From positions 41,689,585 to 41,753,584 of the forward strand of contig NC_023749.2 in the NCBI RefSeq assembly GCF_000499845.2: DNA of 64,000 nt, written 5' to 3'. The notes beneath the pieces were generated by a model that was not told the origin of the DNA, ran no database searches, and worked only from the letters and a program-made list of their open reading frames with translations. Position 1 is the first letter of the stretch, and every line of letters starts with the position of its first letter. Position numbers and translations under genes: made by a program. Of the stretch, positions 44,737 through 58,504 are shown piece after piece. The stretch comes from Phaseolus vulgaris. Taxonomy: Eukaryota; Streptophyta; Magnoliopsida; Fabales; Fabaceae.

Positions 44737-45803
44737 TTTTCAATAAAGCTCTATCATTGTATTTTCATTGCATGAACATTCTCTATGGGTTACATTGGAT
44801 GAAAGCGAACACGGGTTTTTAAGCACACTTTTAGTACTTAATACTATTTCAATCCAAATTCGTGTTTAAAATCACGTGTTATTCATTTTGAAATCGTGTT
44901 TCAAATCAAGATTTACCCAATTCCATTTTTTAAAAAAATTATCCATTTACCCAATATTCAACTAAAATTACACTATTTTTTGCAATCAGAACTTAAATTA
45001 TATTAAAGTTATTAAAGATTATTTTTAAATCATCAAAACATCTTTCCATTTAAACAAAGTTGTTGAAAGTTTTTGGGGTAGCTATACAATATATGATCCA
45101 CTAATTAACTGAAGCTTTTCATCCCAATTTAAGGGACGGCAGAAAAATACAAAAATATGCAAATTGGTTCCTGCTATTGGCACTCCCAAATATTATTTAA
45201 ACTCAGCAGCTACAGTGAAAAGATAAAAACATCTTTTTAGTATTTAATTACAAAATAAGTAAATGGAAGTATAAATCAATGTAATTTAGTCTTTAGAATA
45301 ATGAAAAATCTTATAAAGTGACAATATTTACCTTTTTATTAAATTTTGTGAAACCATTTATCATTAAACTTAAGAATCAATTTGATATTAAGTAAAGCAT
45401 AGGGGTCAATTTGTACTTATTAATATATTCAGTAAATCAAACTTTTCATTCTTTAAAAAGACTAAATTGCCACATGGACACGAGGTACCTAATTCATCAT
45501 CTGCCCATTATAAATGCTTCCAGCATAAACATGTATTCCACTGATTAAAATTAATTCAAAAAAAATGTTTATGTAGAGTTAAAATTTAAAAACCCGATGA
45601 AAATAAAAGCAGTTTTTTATTATGTTTAATTTATTTTGAAAAAAAAAAAATCACAGTAGAAAGTTTTTTTGTGTAGATCTTTTATGGAGTCTTCATAGCT
45701 AGGTGTTAGTCTGGTTCTATTGTTTCCCTTAATTTTTCTTTAGAATTTTTTCATAATAGGTATAATACTCTTATATTTCGATTAATCTAAGTTTAAGGTT
45801 CTT

Positions 45804-45846
<43 letters not shown>

Positions 45847-46425
45847 CTTAATCTTTCATATTTGTTTATAATTTTATTTATTTATTTATTTTAGTTTAAT
45901 AATATTTTTTTCATTTAATGATTTTAGTTCAGATTAATGGAATGTCGGTCTAATTGAAATGGTGATGGCTAACATGAAATTTTATAAAAAAAAATTCTGA
46001 AGATATTTTGCAAACAAAATAAAAGCAAAAAAATGGGAAATTCAAATAGAAAATTGGAGGGTGCTAAACTAAGAGGCCCGAAATGAATAATGCTACATCT
46101 TTATATTATTTAATAAATAAAATAAATTTAATATTTAGACAAGTAAAAATGATATTTAGCATACTGTAATTAGAGCACAATAAAAGTTATTTTCATTCGT
46201 CCCCATAATAAAATTGAAAACCCGAAATCAAAGTGAAAATAATGTAATATTAAAAAAAAAAAACGTTTTGTGAAATCAAATACTCCTTTGAGTATTTAAT
46301 CAATGCTTATAGTTACACTTTTATCCTTAATCAATGATTATAATTAGTATAGTCTGAATGGTGTAAGAGTGGAAAAGTAGATGTACTAACATGCATGACA
46401 ATGTTTGGGAAAAAAAAGGAGATGA
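44737..46425. other. Intergenic DNA downstream of AHL
   Basis: No gene is visible. A (TA)n microsatellite of about 34 bp lies at 45809-45842. The last few hundred bases would hold the AHL 3' UTR. Confidence 0.45.
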
Positions 46426-49400
46426 TCATAAATTTGAGGAGTCCCAGCTGGCATAAACAGCAGCAATAAATTTATGATGCAATGGGAGACCAGAGCATGC
46501 AATTATACCTCTGTCAAGACCTTCTAAGTACACTCCCTTTGAAAAGTCCAGAGGGTCTCCTCCAGCATCAGTCACCACACCACCAGCCTCCTCAACAATC
46601 ACAACACCAGCAGCATGATCCCATATCTTCTCCTTGTACCCACTCCTTGCAAATTTCATGAATATCTCTGCGTCGCCCCGTGCTATTGCTGCATACTTCA
46701 CCATGCTATGCACGCGCAATGGCTGTTTTCTACACCACATTTTCAGAGGGAACATTCAATCCCACCAATGCTTTTCAAACACAATAATTCAAATATAGGA
46801 CTAAATCAGGCTACAAGTTAAGTGCTTCATTCTTAATTCCTTTCTGGGAAAACAGTAGAGTTAAAGTTCAAAACAAGAGTTTCAAAACTTTAAAACTGAA
46901 AGTTTGATTGCTGACTCATCAAGTTGTTCTGGTCTGGATGAGAGGGAAGGAGGCTAAAGTGTGCACTTTATCTTTAAAAAGTTACCTCACTTTTTTTCTT
47001 TTTTTTAATTTATCTACCCCCCTTTTTCTTTTATAGAAAATAAACTTCAAAATTAATAAGAGTTTTTAGCAAAATGTGTTTGGCCTAATTTATACTTCTA
47101 AGGGAAAGTAAAACTACAAAAAGTTAAGCCAAGCACTACCTATGTTAACTTAGGATCATCATCAATTTAATGATTTTATTTATAAGGGTCAGCAGCAATC
47201 ATATTAATCATATTTTATTATTCCATATTTAACATATTATAATTAAAGTGTCCATGTTCACGAATCGAATCCAACACTACAAGAGGTAACTGTTTATCCT
47301 AATCCTGTGATCTCTAGTGAATCAATCTCTGATTTCTCAACTGCACATGAACCTGAATCCAGTTTGACACCAACCTATGAGGACCTAGACATTCCAATTA
47401 CCCTTAGGAAGGAGACTAGAAATGTACCACCGAGCCAAATACCCTTTAACAAATTATCTATTAAACACTTGTCACCTACTCATAAAGCCTTCCTTACAAG
47501 CCTAAACACTACCAGAACAGCTACCTCTCTATTTGAGGCATTGACTATAGAAAATGGTAACAGGTCATGGACCTCGAAATAGAGGCACTAGAAAAGAATA
47601 GTACTTGGAATTTGTTACTCTACCAAAAGGAAAAGAACCATTAGGATGCAAATGAATATATACTAGTAGCTAAGGGATTCATTCAAACTTATGGAGTGGA
47701 TTATGTGGAAACATTTGCTCCAATTGCAAAAATGAATACAATAAAGGCGATAACTCTAGCGGCTAATTATGGTTGGAACTTACAACAATTTGATGTAAAA
47801 AATGTTTTCCTTCATGGGGAACTTGAAGAGGAGATTTACAAAGAATTTCTCCCTAGATATGGTGGGAAAACAGCTACCAATATAGTTTGCAAACCGAAAA
47901 AGGGCTTTATATGGACTAAACCAATCATCACGAGCGTGGTTTGGAAGGTTTACTAAAGTTATGTTAAGTTTGAACTTCAAAAAAAGCCATGGAGACCACA
48001 CACAGTTTGTTCAAGACACAAGTCAGGGAGTGTAACAGTGTCACTGGTGTATGTGGATGATATTATAGTGACAAGTGATGATGAAAAGGAACAACAACTA
48101 CTCAGCCAGCATCTAGCTAAGGAGTTTTAAATCAAAGCCTTCCAAAGATTGAAGTTAGTTTTTGGGAATTGAGGTACACCAATTGAAGATAACACGTAAG
48201 CCTACAATACAAGTATACCAATTAATCCAAATCTGAAGTTGGGAAATGCAGAAGAAGATATTGTTGTTGACAAAGAAATGTACCAAAGAGTATTTGGAAG
48301 ACTCGTATATTTGTCTCACACTAGACTTGATGTTGCATTTGGAGTAAGTCACGGGGTGCATTAAGAATTGTGCAATATCGGAAAGGGACTCCAACCAAGG
48401 GAATTATGTTCAAACGAAATGAGAATGTAAATCTCGAATTATATACATACAGATGCTGATAATGTTGGGTACATACATACAGATGCTGACAATGCTGGGT
48501 CAATTGTGGATAGGAGATCAACTGCTAGATATTGTACCTGGTGGGAATCTAGTAACTATGAAGAGTAAAAACAAAATGTGGTAGCAAGATCCAGTGCTGA
48601 AGCAGTGTTCAGGGCAATGGCACAAGGGATCTGTGAACTACTATGACTAAAAATCATTTAATCATTTTGGAAGACTTAAGAATGAAGTGGGATGAAGCAA
48701 TGAGACTTTACTATGATAATAAATTTGTTATAGCATAGCCCATAATTCCGTGTAATGTGATAGAATAGAACCAAACACATTGACATTGATCGGCATTTTA
48801 TCAAAGAAAAACTAGCAGAGGTCAAATCTGCATTCCATATGTCTCCTATCAAGACAAGCTTGCAAACCTTCTATCAAAGGGGCTTAATAACAACAACTTT
48901 GAAAGGAGTGTTTCCAAGTTGGTAATGGAAAATACATATTTACCAGCTTGAGGGACAGCATCACCAATCATTTTATTATTCCATATTTAGCATATTAGAA
49001 TTGAAGTGTTTAATATGCTTGAATCCTAGGGATCTAATTATATCCTTAAATAATAGGGATCTAATTATATCCTTAAATAATAGGGATCTAATTATATCCT
49101 TGAATAATAGGGATCTGATTACATTAAGTGTTTCTTATGTTTCTAATGCACTGATGTAGAAAGTACTTTCAGTTCAGTGAATTAGTGAATGAAATATGTC
49201 CAAATTATGGAAATTTTGAATGAAACACGAGGAAATATACATACCTAAGTCCCACACTGTGAGCAAGTCCAGCTGTGAATGAATGGTTTGAGTTTGCCCT
49301 TTCCACTGGTTCACAGAGAGTAGCCAATGCCGGGTCATCAATTGAAGAAACACGAATAAGTTTAGCATGATTTGGCCATTCTAGCATTTTCTCTCCATCA

Positions 49401-52400
49401 ATCAATGACTGCAACCAAGCCTCACCACTGCCTCTTTTAGCATACAGCACACATCCTTTTCCTCCTGTATCAGGAGTTGTTACAGATGATTGTGGTGCTG
49501 TTTGGTGATGCTGGTAATGATAATTAAGCCATTCTGTCTTTACTGGGTAGTTAGGACAACCCAGAACTCCAAGAACAACTTTTCCATCCTCAATCAGAGC
49601 TAGAGCAACAGCATACTGATCCCCACGTACAAATCCTAATGTGCCATCAACAGGATCAAGTACCCAATATCTTCCCCTGGGGCCTCCAGTTGAGTTGCAA
49701 CGGGCAATGGCCTCAAGAATTTCAGTTGATCCTAGAGTTGTCTCTGGGCTTTGAAGACCATACTTGGATGCAAAAGCTAAAGACTCATTCACAGTATTCA
49801 CAACATCCTCCAGCAAGCTTGCTGATTCATCCTTGGAGATTGTTTGTATGTCTTCTTCAGCCACAATTGAAACGTTTTGAACTCCAAATATTTCTGATAA
49901 TAACCAACTAATAGTTGCTTGAACACTAAAGTCTACTCACACAAAGATATGAAATGGAATAACCAGTCAATTAACAGTAAGCAACATTTGAACCAGAAAC
50001 AAAATTTGAGCATCATGAATGAATTTGCAAGGATAAAATGGAGCATACGTAAAATATCCCAATTCCAAATATGGCTGATTTGTTTCAGTGCTATAAGAAA
50101 ATAAACGAGATAGCTTGGTTTGACTGCAAAATTGTGATCTATGAAGCATGGACACAAACACGAACAAGACAATAACTATAATCTCCAAAATGTAGGATAT
50201 GGTGATGCGAATATATATGTATGTATATATTGAATATTATCACGAATTATTTAAATTGGCAATCAAGATGATTTATATATTCAAAATCCTCTATAAAAAA
50301 GTTAGTCAAATATAATAGTTTGAACACATTGTTGCCTAATAAAAAAGGATCTAATTTATCCATGTAAAATAATAATATTAAATACATAAAATGAAGTCCC
50401 CTCCACCATCATTTTGCATAGAGGATTAGCTTCAAAAATTGAAGGCAACCATGAATAGTGAAAACTGGTTCTATTCTATGACTCTCATAAAAGATAAGAG
50501 TTACTTATATGCCATATTCCATAAACCCACAACATAAATCCCATATACTGGATGAAACTAAAAGCAGTAAAATAGGGAATTTCATATTGACTTTTAAATG
50601 GAAACGATAAAGGATACATCAAAATTCACAGTATTCATAAAAATACTTTCTACCCAAACTTTATGTGTTGACAAGAATTGAGAAGAGCATGCAATGGTGT
50701 GGAAGTGCAAAAGAGACTGGCAGCATAGAGAAGGGTTATTTATTTATATAGAGAAGGGGAAACTCAAGAGGTACATTAAAGAGAAAATGTAAATGGGAAG
50801 TAGATGGTTTGTTTGTTTAAAGGGGAAACATAAACTTACATACTAAGTTTCTGACTTTTCAACTTCTAAAAAATATCACCGTCTCCACCCTCACTTGAAT
50901 CTTAACTTGAAAATATATATATATATATATATATGAATTTGAACAAGTAAGGAGATTCAAGTTAAGATCTCTCAAACTCTGTTTCTCAAATATACTCCTT
51001 TAAGTTGTTGGTATCAGAACAGGTTGATCCCGTTTTGCCTATACTGTCTTGTGAGAAAATTTCTTCTACCGTCGTCCACTATCTTTGGCCACTGTTTGCC
51101 AAACTCCACCTCTTTATTCGGCAACCATTGGATCTAAAGCGTCTCTCCAAGCTATGTTGAACATGACTAGTTGCGAAGGCTGGTTCTCTCTCAAACTTCA
51201 TCAAGCACCACTTCTCTTTGTGGCTCAGTTAAGCGTGTGCAGCCCACATGTCACCTGCTTGTCACCAGAACACCATTGTGCCACCATCTTTTGTCTCTAT
51301 TCCAACTCCCATACTTTTTTTTTTTATCAGCAATGAATGAATTAAATTAAGAGGGATACTTTAGGGGTATCCCAACCCATTTACAAACCACAAACTGGTT
51401 ATACCTTCCAACTCCCATACTTACATTTCTAACATTATTCACGTATAGGTTCTCTTGAACCCTAGGGGACTCCTTTCTTTTTTGGTTTTTTTATTTCTGT
51501 TTAAGTTATGGGACATTTATGTACTGGACCTTCCTTTCCAATTTTTGGTACTCCATCGATTACTTCGGAAAAACTTAATGGTAAAAGTTATTTATCTTGA
51601 TGTGCTTTTGTTGAACTTTGGTTTATTTTCCAAGGTTTACATGATCACTTGGAAAAGAGAGCAGTTAAATATCATCAAGTGTTGAATAATGGAAGATGTT
51701 GGACTTCCCACTTTCTGTTTTGTTGACCTATAGAACATTTAAAACATGTAAATCCCTTTGCAAGAAGGCTCAAAGCATCTTTGCAAATGACATTCAGACT
51801 TTACGATTCTGCCCATAAACTAACATCTCAAACAAACAAATCATGACATGACATCTTTTATAGCTAAACATCAATTTGATGTTGAGGAGTTAAAGATGTT
51901 CTTAAAAGCTAACTCGCGGGAAGAAATCAAGCAGAAGTTGGACAAGTTATATATGGTCATGATTATTCATGCGATAAATCCAAATTTTGATAATATCCAA
52001 GATCAAATCTTAACTATTCAAGAAGTCCCTTAAATGGAAAGCCTAACAACACAACTGCTCTATGTTCCAACTCTAAAGGTAGAAATATTCATGAATCTAC
52101 TAAATTTTTTGTCATGGTATCTACTCGTGGAAGGGGAGATCATGGCAATAGGGGAGGACATGGTAGTTGAAGACGCCCTCAATGCTTTTATTCTAAAAGA
52201 ATGAGTCATACTTAAGAAGATTGTTACTCTTTGCATGTTTTTCTTAACAAGACAAGAGATATCTCCAAATCCAAAAGAGTTGAACCAAGGTTTTCTAGTG
52301 AGGAATATCAAGAATATTTGAGGTTAAAATCCAACTGTCAAACACAATCTTCCACGCATACCAATTTGTCAACAACCTATATCTCATAATCCATGGAAAG

Positions 52401-55400
52401 TCAAAGTTTGTAGATAATTGACTCAAGTGCTCCTGATCATATTTCAGGTAATACCTACTTGTTCTCTTCTATTTCTTCCCTTAAATTTCCTCACTTCATA
52501 ACTTTAACCAATGGATCCAAAATTGCTTCTCACAAAGTTGGTCATGTTTTCCTTTCTCTTTCTTTAAATTTAAAATTTGTTCTATTTGTTTCTTCATGTG
52601 CCTCTAAACTTATATCATTAAGTTAATTAACTAAGTGATTAAACTATTGTGTACTCTTTTATACCAATTAATTTGTTATACAAGAGCATGGTACAAATCA
52701 AGTAATTGGTGAAGGACATGAGTGCAAAGGATTGTACTATTTCGGGACCAAGTCATTTGTGTCTTGTCTTGCTTCCCCTTCATTTAAACTTCTACTTGAT
52801 CGCTTGGGTCATCCACATTTGCCAAAATTAAAACCAATGGGTCTTGAAGTAAACTTTAAGTTCAAGAGTATGAATCATGACAACTAGGAAAACATCTATT
52901 TCCAAGCGAAATGAATCAAGACATTTGGGAACCAAATTGTTACATATTTTGGGTTTCAATATTTTGTTACATTCATTGATGAATACTCCAAATGTACTTG
53001 AGTTTATTTAATGAAAGATCATTTTGAACTAGTCTATCTATATATCTTTCTTGAATGAAATAAAAAATCAATTTGGACAAGTTATCAATATCTTCAAAAG
53101 TGATAATGCTAAAGAATATTTTTCTTTTGATTTTTCTACTACTTCAAGCTCACAATTTTACATCAATTCACTTGTTTTCATACACCTCAGCAAAATGGTA
53201 TAGAAAATAAAATAGACACTTGGTTGAAATTCTATGCACCTCATTACTTGGTGCTAATATACCAATTCATCACTAGGATGATGTTACTTTAACGCCTTGT
53301 TTTCTTATCAATACAATGTCTTGTTTGTCCCTTGATAATAAAATTCCTTATTCCATTTTGTTCAAAATTTACCTCTATTTTATGCTACTCCTCGTGTCTT
53401 TAGTTATGTGTTTTGTACATGAAATGACTCCAGGTCTGAACAATTTCTCACCAAAGCCCATCAAATGTGACATCCTAGGATATTCACGCCTCCAAAAAGG
53501 GTATTTTTATTCTCCAAAATCAAAAAGGTACTATATGTCTGCAAGTGTCACCATTTTTGAAGATTTCTTCCCTTCTTCTCTTTAAGAGGTTGACTCTGTC
53601 CAACAAGTCTTATCATTCGAGTGTTATACTCAGAACACCTTAAATCAACCTAACTCTCCACATTCCTCTACTACATCAAACCCAACAAAGTCGTCATTGC
53701 CACCTATCTTCAGTTACCAATATAGGCCACAAGTGATTGGTCTACTATTGCATGGTGAGTCATCTTCATCAAGTCTTTCACAATCGTCACTCAATACCAC
53801 AACTCCCGCTAATGAAGATTCCAATTGACCCCTTTTTCTCCAAAAAAGTACTTGTTTATTTACAATTTTCTAAGTTATCATTGATTATCTCCTTCTTACT
53901 TCTGATTTATTTCCTCGATGTCTTTTGTTTAGGGTTTAATTGCTCAAAGGGAGTCTAGGTTAGTTTATAAATTGAAATGGTCTCTCTATGTTCTCAAAAA
54001 AGTTGTTGGCATTGATGTAGCTCCATTAAAGAAGCATTACAATTTCTCAAAGGAAATATGCATTTGATATCTTGAAAGAGACATGAATGATTGATTGTAT
54101 ACCGCAGATAGTCCTATAGATCAAAATCATAGATTAATGGCAGAACAAAGTGACCCCTTCTTAGATCCAGAGAGATACACAAGACTTGTGGTTAAACTTA
54201 TTATCTCATTATTATTAGGCTTGTCCTATCTTCTGCAGTTGATGTGATTATTCAATTTATGCAAGCTCCGTGCATTGATCAGTGGAATGTTGTCCTTCAC
54301 ATTCTCATATACTTCAAAATGCTCCAGAACAAGGTCTACTTTATTAAGATAAAGGACGTGCCTAAATATCAAGATATTGTTAAGATGATTGGGAAGGGTC
54401 TCCTATAGACAAACATTCCACTACTAGATATTGTATTTTCATTAGAGGAAATATTATTTCTTGGAAAGGCAAGAAACAGAATATAGTTGCTCAATCAAGT
54501 GTTAAAGCCAATGAGATCACTCACTTGCGAACTTGTATGGATAAAACATTTTCTCCAAGAACTAAGGTTTTGTGAAATTCAACAAATAATTATGCATTGT
54601 GATAATCAAACAACTCTTCACATTCACGTGTTTCACGAGAGGACAAAACACATAGAAATTGACCGACATTTTGTTAGATTAAAGCTTTGTCCAAGGAAAT
54701 TTACACCGAGTTTGTTGACCAATGATCAACTTGCAAACATTTTTGACAAAATCCTTAAGAGGACCTCTGATTCAATTTATATGTTCTAAGCTTGGAACTT
54801 ACAATTTGTATACCCCAGTTTCTGGAGAAGTGTTAGAATAGTTTATATTATCTTCTGACCAAAATATTTGTAATCTAGAATCCTAGGGGTAAACTCTATT
54901 TTTTTTTTCTTTATCTTACAGCTTCTACTGTAAGTCATGGATCCTTCTATATATATATACACACACACACATATGTATATATATGAATCAGTAAATATAT
55001 CCAAGTTAAGATCTCTCAACCTCTTTTTCTCATATATACTCCTTCAAGAGTCACAACAAAACTAACAACTTGAAAATGACAGGTTGACATTAAAACATTT
55101 GCCCATAATATGCTCAATCAAAGTAAAATACCAAAAACTCTAAAGTAAGTCAACCTAACTTGATATTTTACCTAAAAATACATTTAAACTCTACAGCTAC
55201 AATGTAATGATTCACACCAACTAGAAACCAAACATGAAAAAGGAATGTATACTGCCAACAAATAAATGTGGCACTAGCACCACTAAATGAATTAATGAAG
55301 GGAAAGATACATTATGCTTGCAATATTTCCAAAAAGTAAATTGTGAGTCATACTAACTAATGGATTTTCTTTGGACAAGATCATACCTTGTTCTAAAATA

Positions 55401-58049
55401 AAACAAACCTCTTTATATTATATAATTGGCTAGGCCTACTGTGCAATCAGTTTATTTGAACAAACCAGTAAGGCTATCTGTAAGAGTTTTTGAACTGCTG
55501 GTTTGAATTTCTTTAAAACTGAAAATGTTTCTCTAAATTTCAATTTATCCCAACCATCTAGATGTTTCCTACCACTGACTGCACAATTAAAAAAGCTGAT
55601 TCCATCACAGAGTCAATGATTTGTTTCCACACAGAAAGCATCCAAGACGTGTTCTTTTTGGGGTGATACAAGGTTTACTGTTACTCAAATAATTCTGTCT
55701 CCATATGTGATGAAAAAATATTGAATATTCCAATCCTGCTGGATGACTATGGACAAACTAATGTGTTCGGCCTTTAACCCCTGTTGATAGACGGGTAAAA
55801 AGAAGGAAGATGGGCTGAGAACAAATGAACCAAGTAGGGAAATGCAAAACTAGAAGGTGTGACATGGATAACAGAATGTCGACATGGCAAAGGACATTGA
55901 AGTGAACTATTCTACCATGATGGGAAAAACAGTGGAGGTGTCCATAGGGTAGGAGAGAGTAGCAAAAACAGAGAACAGAAATTGGGTGAGAAATTGGTTA
56001 GGCTTTTGCCTTGGGGTGGGGATAGAGGTTCCGTCTTGCATCTCTGGTTGTCATCTTTTCTGCATTGCTATTTTCTGTTTTTCCTAGTTTCTTTTGTAAG
56101 CAGAAGTTATACTACCTCTGCAAAGGAGTTATTCGCCTAGAATATCATCTATTTCCTTTCATGTACTACCAGTTTCTATCACAATAAATTTTGTTCTTCT
56201 GCATTAAAAATGTTAGAGTGCCCATTGCAATGGGTAAGTGAGTAACTACATCAAAAACTTTTAAAGTAGGCCAGAATGCTTGAGTCAATTTACTAATAAT
56301 TTAAGCATTTCTCATAATTTATGGTTATGAATCGGAGATCAAGGAATTTAAACCTGCCAGAACCATCATATAGATTTAGTGTAAACTTAAAAAAGACAAG
56401 TAAAAATATTTACATAATTTCAACCACCAACCTAGATTTATACTAGTGTGCATCTGCACACACATTGTACATTTATATCTCAATACAAATTATGCCACAG
56501 CTTAAAATTCTGGTACGAAATAGCTTATTAATGTAAAACCATCTACGGCTATTAACCTGTTAAACTCTGGCAAAAGAGATAAACATTGAGCTGACTGAGA
56601 CAATTTTATTTATATTGTGGAAAATGAATCTATACGATAAATAGAGGAGATTTGATATCTTCTAATAACAAAGATATGATACTATAATAAATAAAAATGT
56701 CCTTAATAATACATATAGAATATAGATATTCTTGATTATATAGGATTAGTTCCTTCTTTTAATAATTATAACATAATCTAACAAAAGTTGTTGAAACTAG
56801 TTCATGACGTAGGATCATAGCCTCTATGATGCAGTTAGGAGTTTGATACTTGGTCTTCTCATTCTTCAAAATAATACTTAAATTAAGAGTATAAGGTAGG
56901 TGGGGTATATGCATTGTCCAGACTCAAGTCTGAAGGACTCTTCAAGAGGGAGTGCGTTAGATATAAAACCAAACATGACCTTTAATCTTACAGCTTAAGC
57001 TTTAGACACAGCTGAAGCTTCTCAACAGCTTTACTGGAAAAGTTCAGCAACACTTTGAGATAAAGAAACAAATAGTCAAGCACCAATGAACAATGTACTT
57101 TTCTCTAAAAGTTGTTTTACGTTTTATGGTTCCTTATCATGACCATAATCATCTAGTTAGTTTTATAGAATACATCAAGTTAGATGAACAAGCCAGTGCA
57201 CAGTGGATGTCAGAAATCACAAGTCTATAAGACACATACAATGCAATTATGATGCCACCATTCACGGAGGATTACAGTAGATGAAAAAATCCTTAACGAT
57301 GCAAAGATCAAATGAATGTATCAAATTATGGCCATATATAAATGTGATATCAGATAATCTACTGAAGAATTAACCTAACACTTCACCACCAAGCAATAGC
57401 TCAAAAAACCCAAGAAGAACAGAATTCATAAACAAAGAATAAAGAATGAAAATCTTCTTGTAAGCTAAATTATCCTCTAAAGATTTAAATTCACTATAAA
57501 AACACAATTCTTCACTGGATTAATGTCGATACTGGTCCATCACAACGCACTTGAATACTTTACAAAGACAAGAGAAAATTTTCCCAATCCCACATAAATT
57601 CTCAAGCTACATTATATTGAAAATTAAAATTTCACAAATTTGATCCAAACTGGCAATCCATTACTTCACCAGTGATAAAAACAAAGATTTTGACAACCCC
57701 ATTTGATTCCCCACACCAAAACACCAATCTTGCCAGCAACTATCACACAATGATTCAAATGCACACCTCCCCACACCGCAGAAACAAAAAAAGATCATAC
57801 CCAACACCAATTTTTAAATTCGCAACGATCCTATTATTATGAAAACAAAAAAAAACGGAACTTGTCTGCATTAAAATTAAAATTAAACACAATACCTGCA
57901 ACAGTAACAGGAGAGTCATCATCCTTGGACACAACGTGATCATTGGTGGTCTCAAGGAGCCTCTCCTGCACCCTCTCACAGAGAGCACAGGCCACATGGA
58001 CCACCCTCACGGCCACCTCCAATTCCTTGGCGTACTTGTCTTCCTCCAT
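46426..58049 (-). CDS. AHL: HAL2-like 3'(2'),5'-bisphosphate nucleotidase / inositol phosphatase family
   Basis: Three minus-strand exons, 58049-57896, 49932-49245 and 46729-46426, join at GT/AG sites with phases that fit exactly (154+688+304 nt), giving 381 residues. The enzyme belongs to the Li-sensitive FIG/IMPase fold. By family it removes the 3' phosphate from PAP in sulfur metabolism. Visible motifs: [16 protein letters not shown] (residues 42-57), VAEED (75-79), metal motif WVLDPVDGT (141-149) and EKIWDHAAG (about 314-322). [12 protein letters not shown] joins [19 protein letters not shown] across intron 2. The text matches the Arabidopsis HAL2-like protein (At5g54390 type) more closely than SAL1. 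No lesion was seen. Introns 1 (7963 bp) and 2 (2515 bp) contain antisense Copia remnants. Confidence 0.9.
47186..49125 (+). mobile_element. Decayed Copia element in AHL intron 2
   Basis: LTR-like text 'ttattattccatatttaacatattataattaaagtgt' (47212-47252) recurs at 48968-49007 and brackets an RT to RNase H remnant on the plus strand, antisense to AHL. The 5' copy is shortened. No gag or integrase is present. Confidence 0.7.
47307..48950 (+). pseudogene. Copia RT and RNase H remnant
   Basis: Text in several frames: a linker ([20 protein letters not shown]), RT with [19 protein letters not shown] and [20 protein letters not shown], then the catalytic [13 protein letters not shown] (about 48044-48076) and RNase H fragments near 48430-48900 ending with [13 protein letters not shown] text. 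Many stops and frameshifts are present. It ends at a TTGAGGGACAGC polypurine-like junction near 48950. Confidence 0.75.
49028..49135 (+). repeat. Four copies of a 27-bp repeat
   Basis: 'agggatctaattatatccttaaataat' starts at 49028, 49055, 49082 and 49109, exactly 27 bp apart, probably inside the 3' LTR of the intron-2 Copia remnant. Confidence 0.9.
51006..51017 (+). other. Primer-binding site of the intron-1 Copia element
   Basis: TGGTATCAGAAC (initiator tRNA-Met type, one change) lies a few bases after the LTR end. Confidence 0.7.
51440..54790 (+). pseudogene. Copia polyprotein remnants (gag, protease, integrase, RNase H)
   Basis: Gag text [13 protein letters not shown] and [17 protein letters not shown] appears near 51560-51670. 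A glycine-rich [11 protein letters not shown] stretch precedes a damaged zinc knuckle near 52180. The protease site [13 protein letters not shown] (Gly replaced by Ala) is at 52415-52450. Pre-integrase text [13 protein letters not shown] is near 52800 and an integrase C-terminal [20 protein letters not shown] near 53450. RNase H (54487-54789) has [33 protein letters not shown] and [10 protein letters not shown]. Stops throughout and loss of RT make it inactive. Confidence 0.75.
54831..55046 (+). repeat. 3' LTR of the intron-1 Copia element
   Basis: It runs from TGTTAGAATAG to TACTCCTTCA and includes a (TA)n(CA)n microsatellite at about 54948-54986. Its last 60 bp match 50940-51002. Confidence 0.75.
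55047..57895. other. 5' part of AHL intron 1, no other feature
   Basis: Moderately AT-rich single-copy-looking DNA with no ORF of note, ending at the exon 1 donor (minus strand CAG|GTATTG at 57895). Confidence 0.5.
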
Positions 58050-58330
58050 AGCCAAAAAAAGTGACAAACTGGGGTTGAGAATCAGATGATTCTGACGTGC
58101 CCACCTCGTAAAAAGGGGAAAAGGGAAAGCCAGAGTCGAGTACAGTCTCCTACATGATGGGTTTTGGCGGACACAATGGCATCGTTTCCCAAAGTGAAAA
58201 GTGAAAGTGAAACGTGGGGTGGCCCTTTCACTGAGAAAAAGATGAAACGAAACACGTCCAAAGTGGAGTTTCTGGGATTTGGTTTCTCGGAATTGCACCC
58301 TCTCTTCATGATAAAATATAGCAAAAATTT
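58050..58330 (-). promoter_or_regulatory. AHL 5' UTR and proximal promoter region
   Basis: GC-richer DNA directly upstream of the AHL start codon, ending where AT-rich sequence and a TATAAAATTTT-like stretch begin (about 58312-58322, minus strand TATTTTATCATG). The placement is by position; no experimentally typical motif set is visible. Confidence 0.35.
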
Positions 58331-58463
58331 TAAGCACCTTAAGAACTTAATATCTTTTCTTTATTTTGTCTCGTGTGTGTATGATCCACCTTTAATCTAC
58401 TTAGACGACACACTCTCTGCTAATTAATACAAAACATTTTCTTAATTATTTTAAATGATTTTT

Positions 58464-58504
<41 letters not shown>

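Larger units (their letters stand above)
50938..55046 (+). mobile_element. Decayed Copia element in AHL intron 1
   Basis: A PBS (TGGTATCAGAAC) follows a short LTR end at about 51002, and a 216-bp 3' LTR closes the element at 55046. Gag, protease, integrase and RNase H fragments lie in order on the plus strand. RT proper is missing. The element is antisense to AHL. The 5' LTR keeps only its last 65 bp or so ('caagttaagatctctcaaactctg'). Confidence 0.8.
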
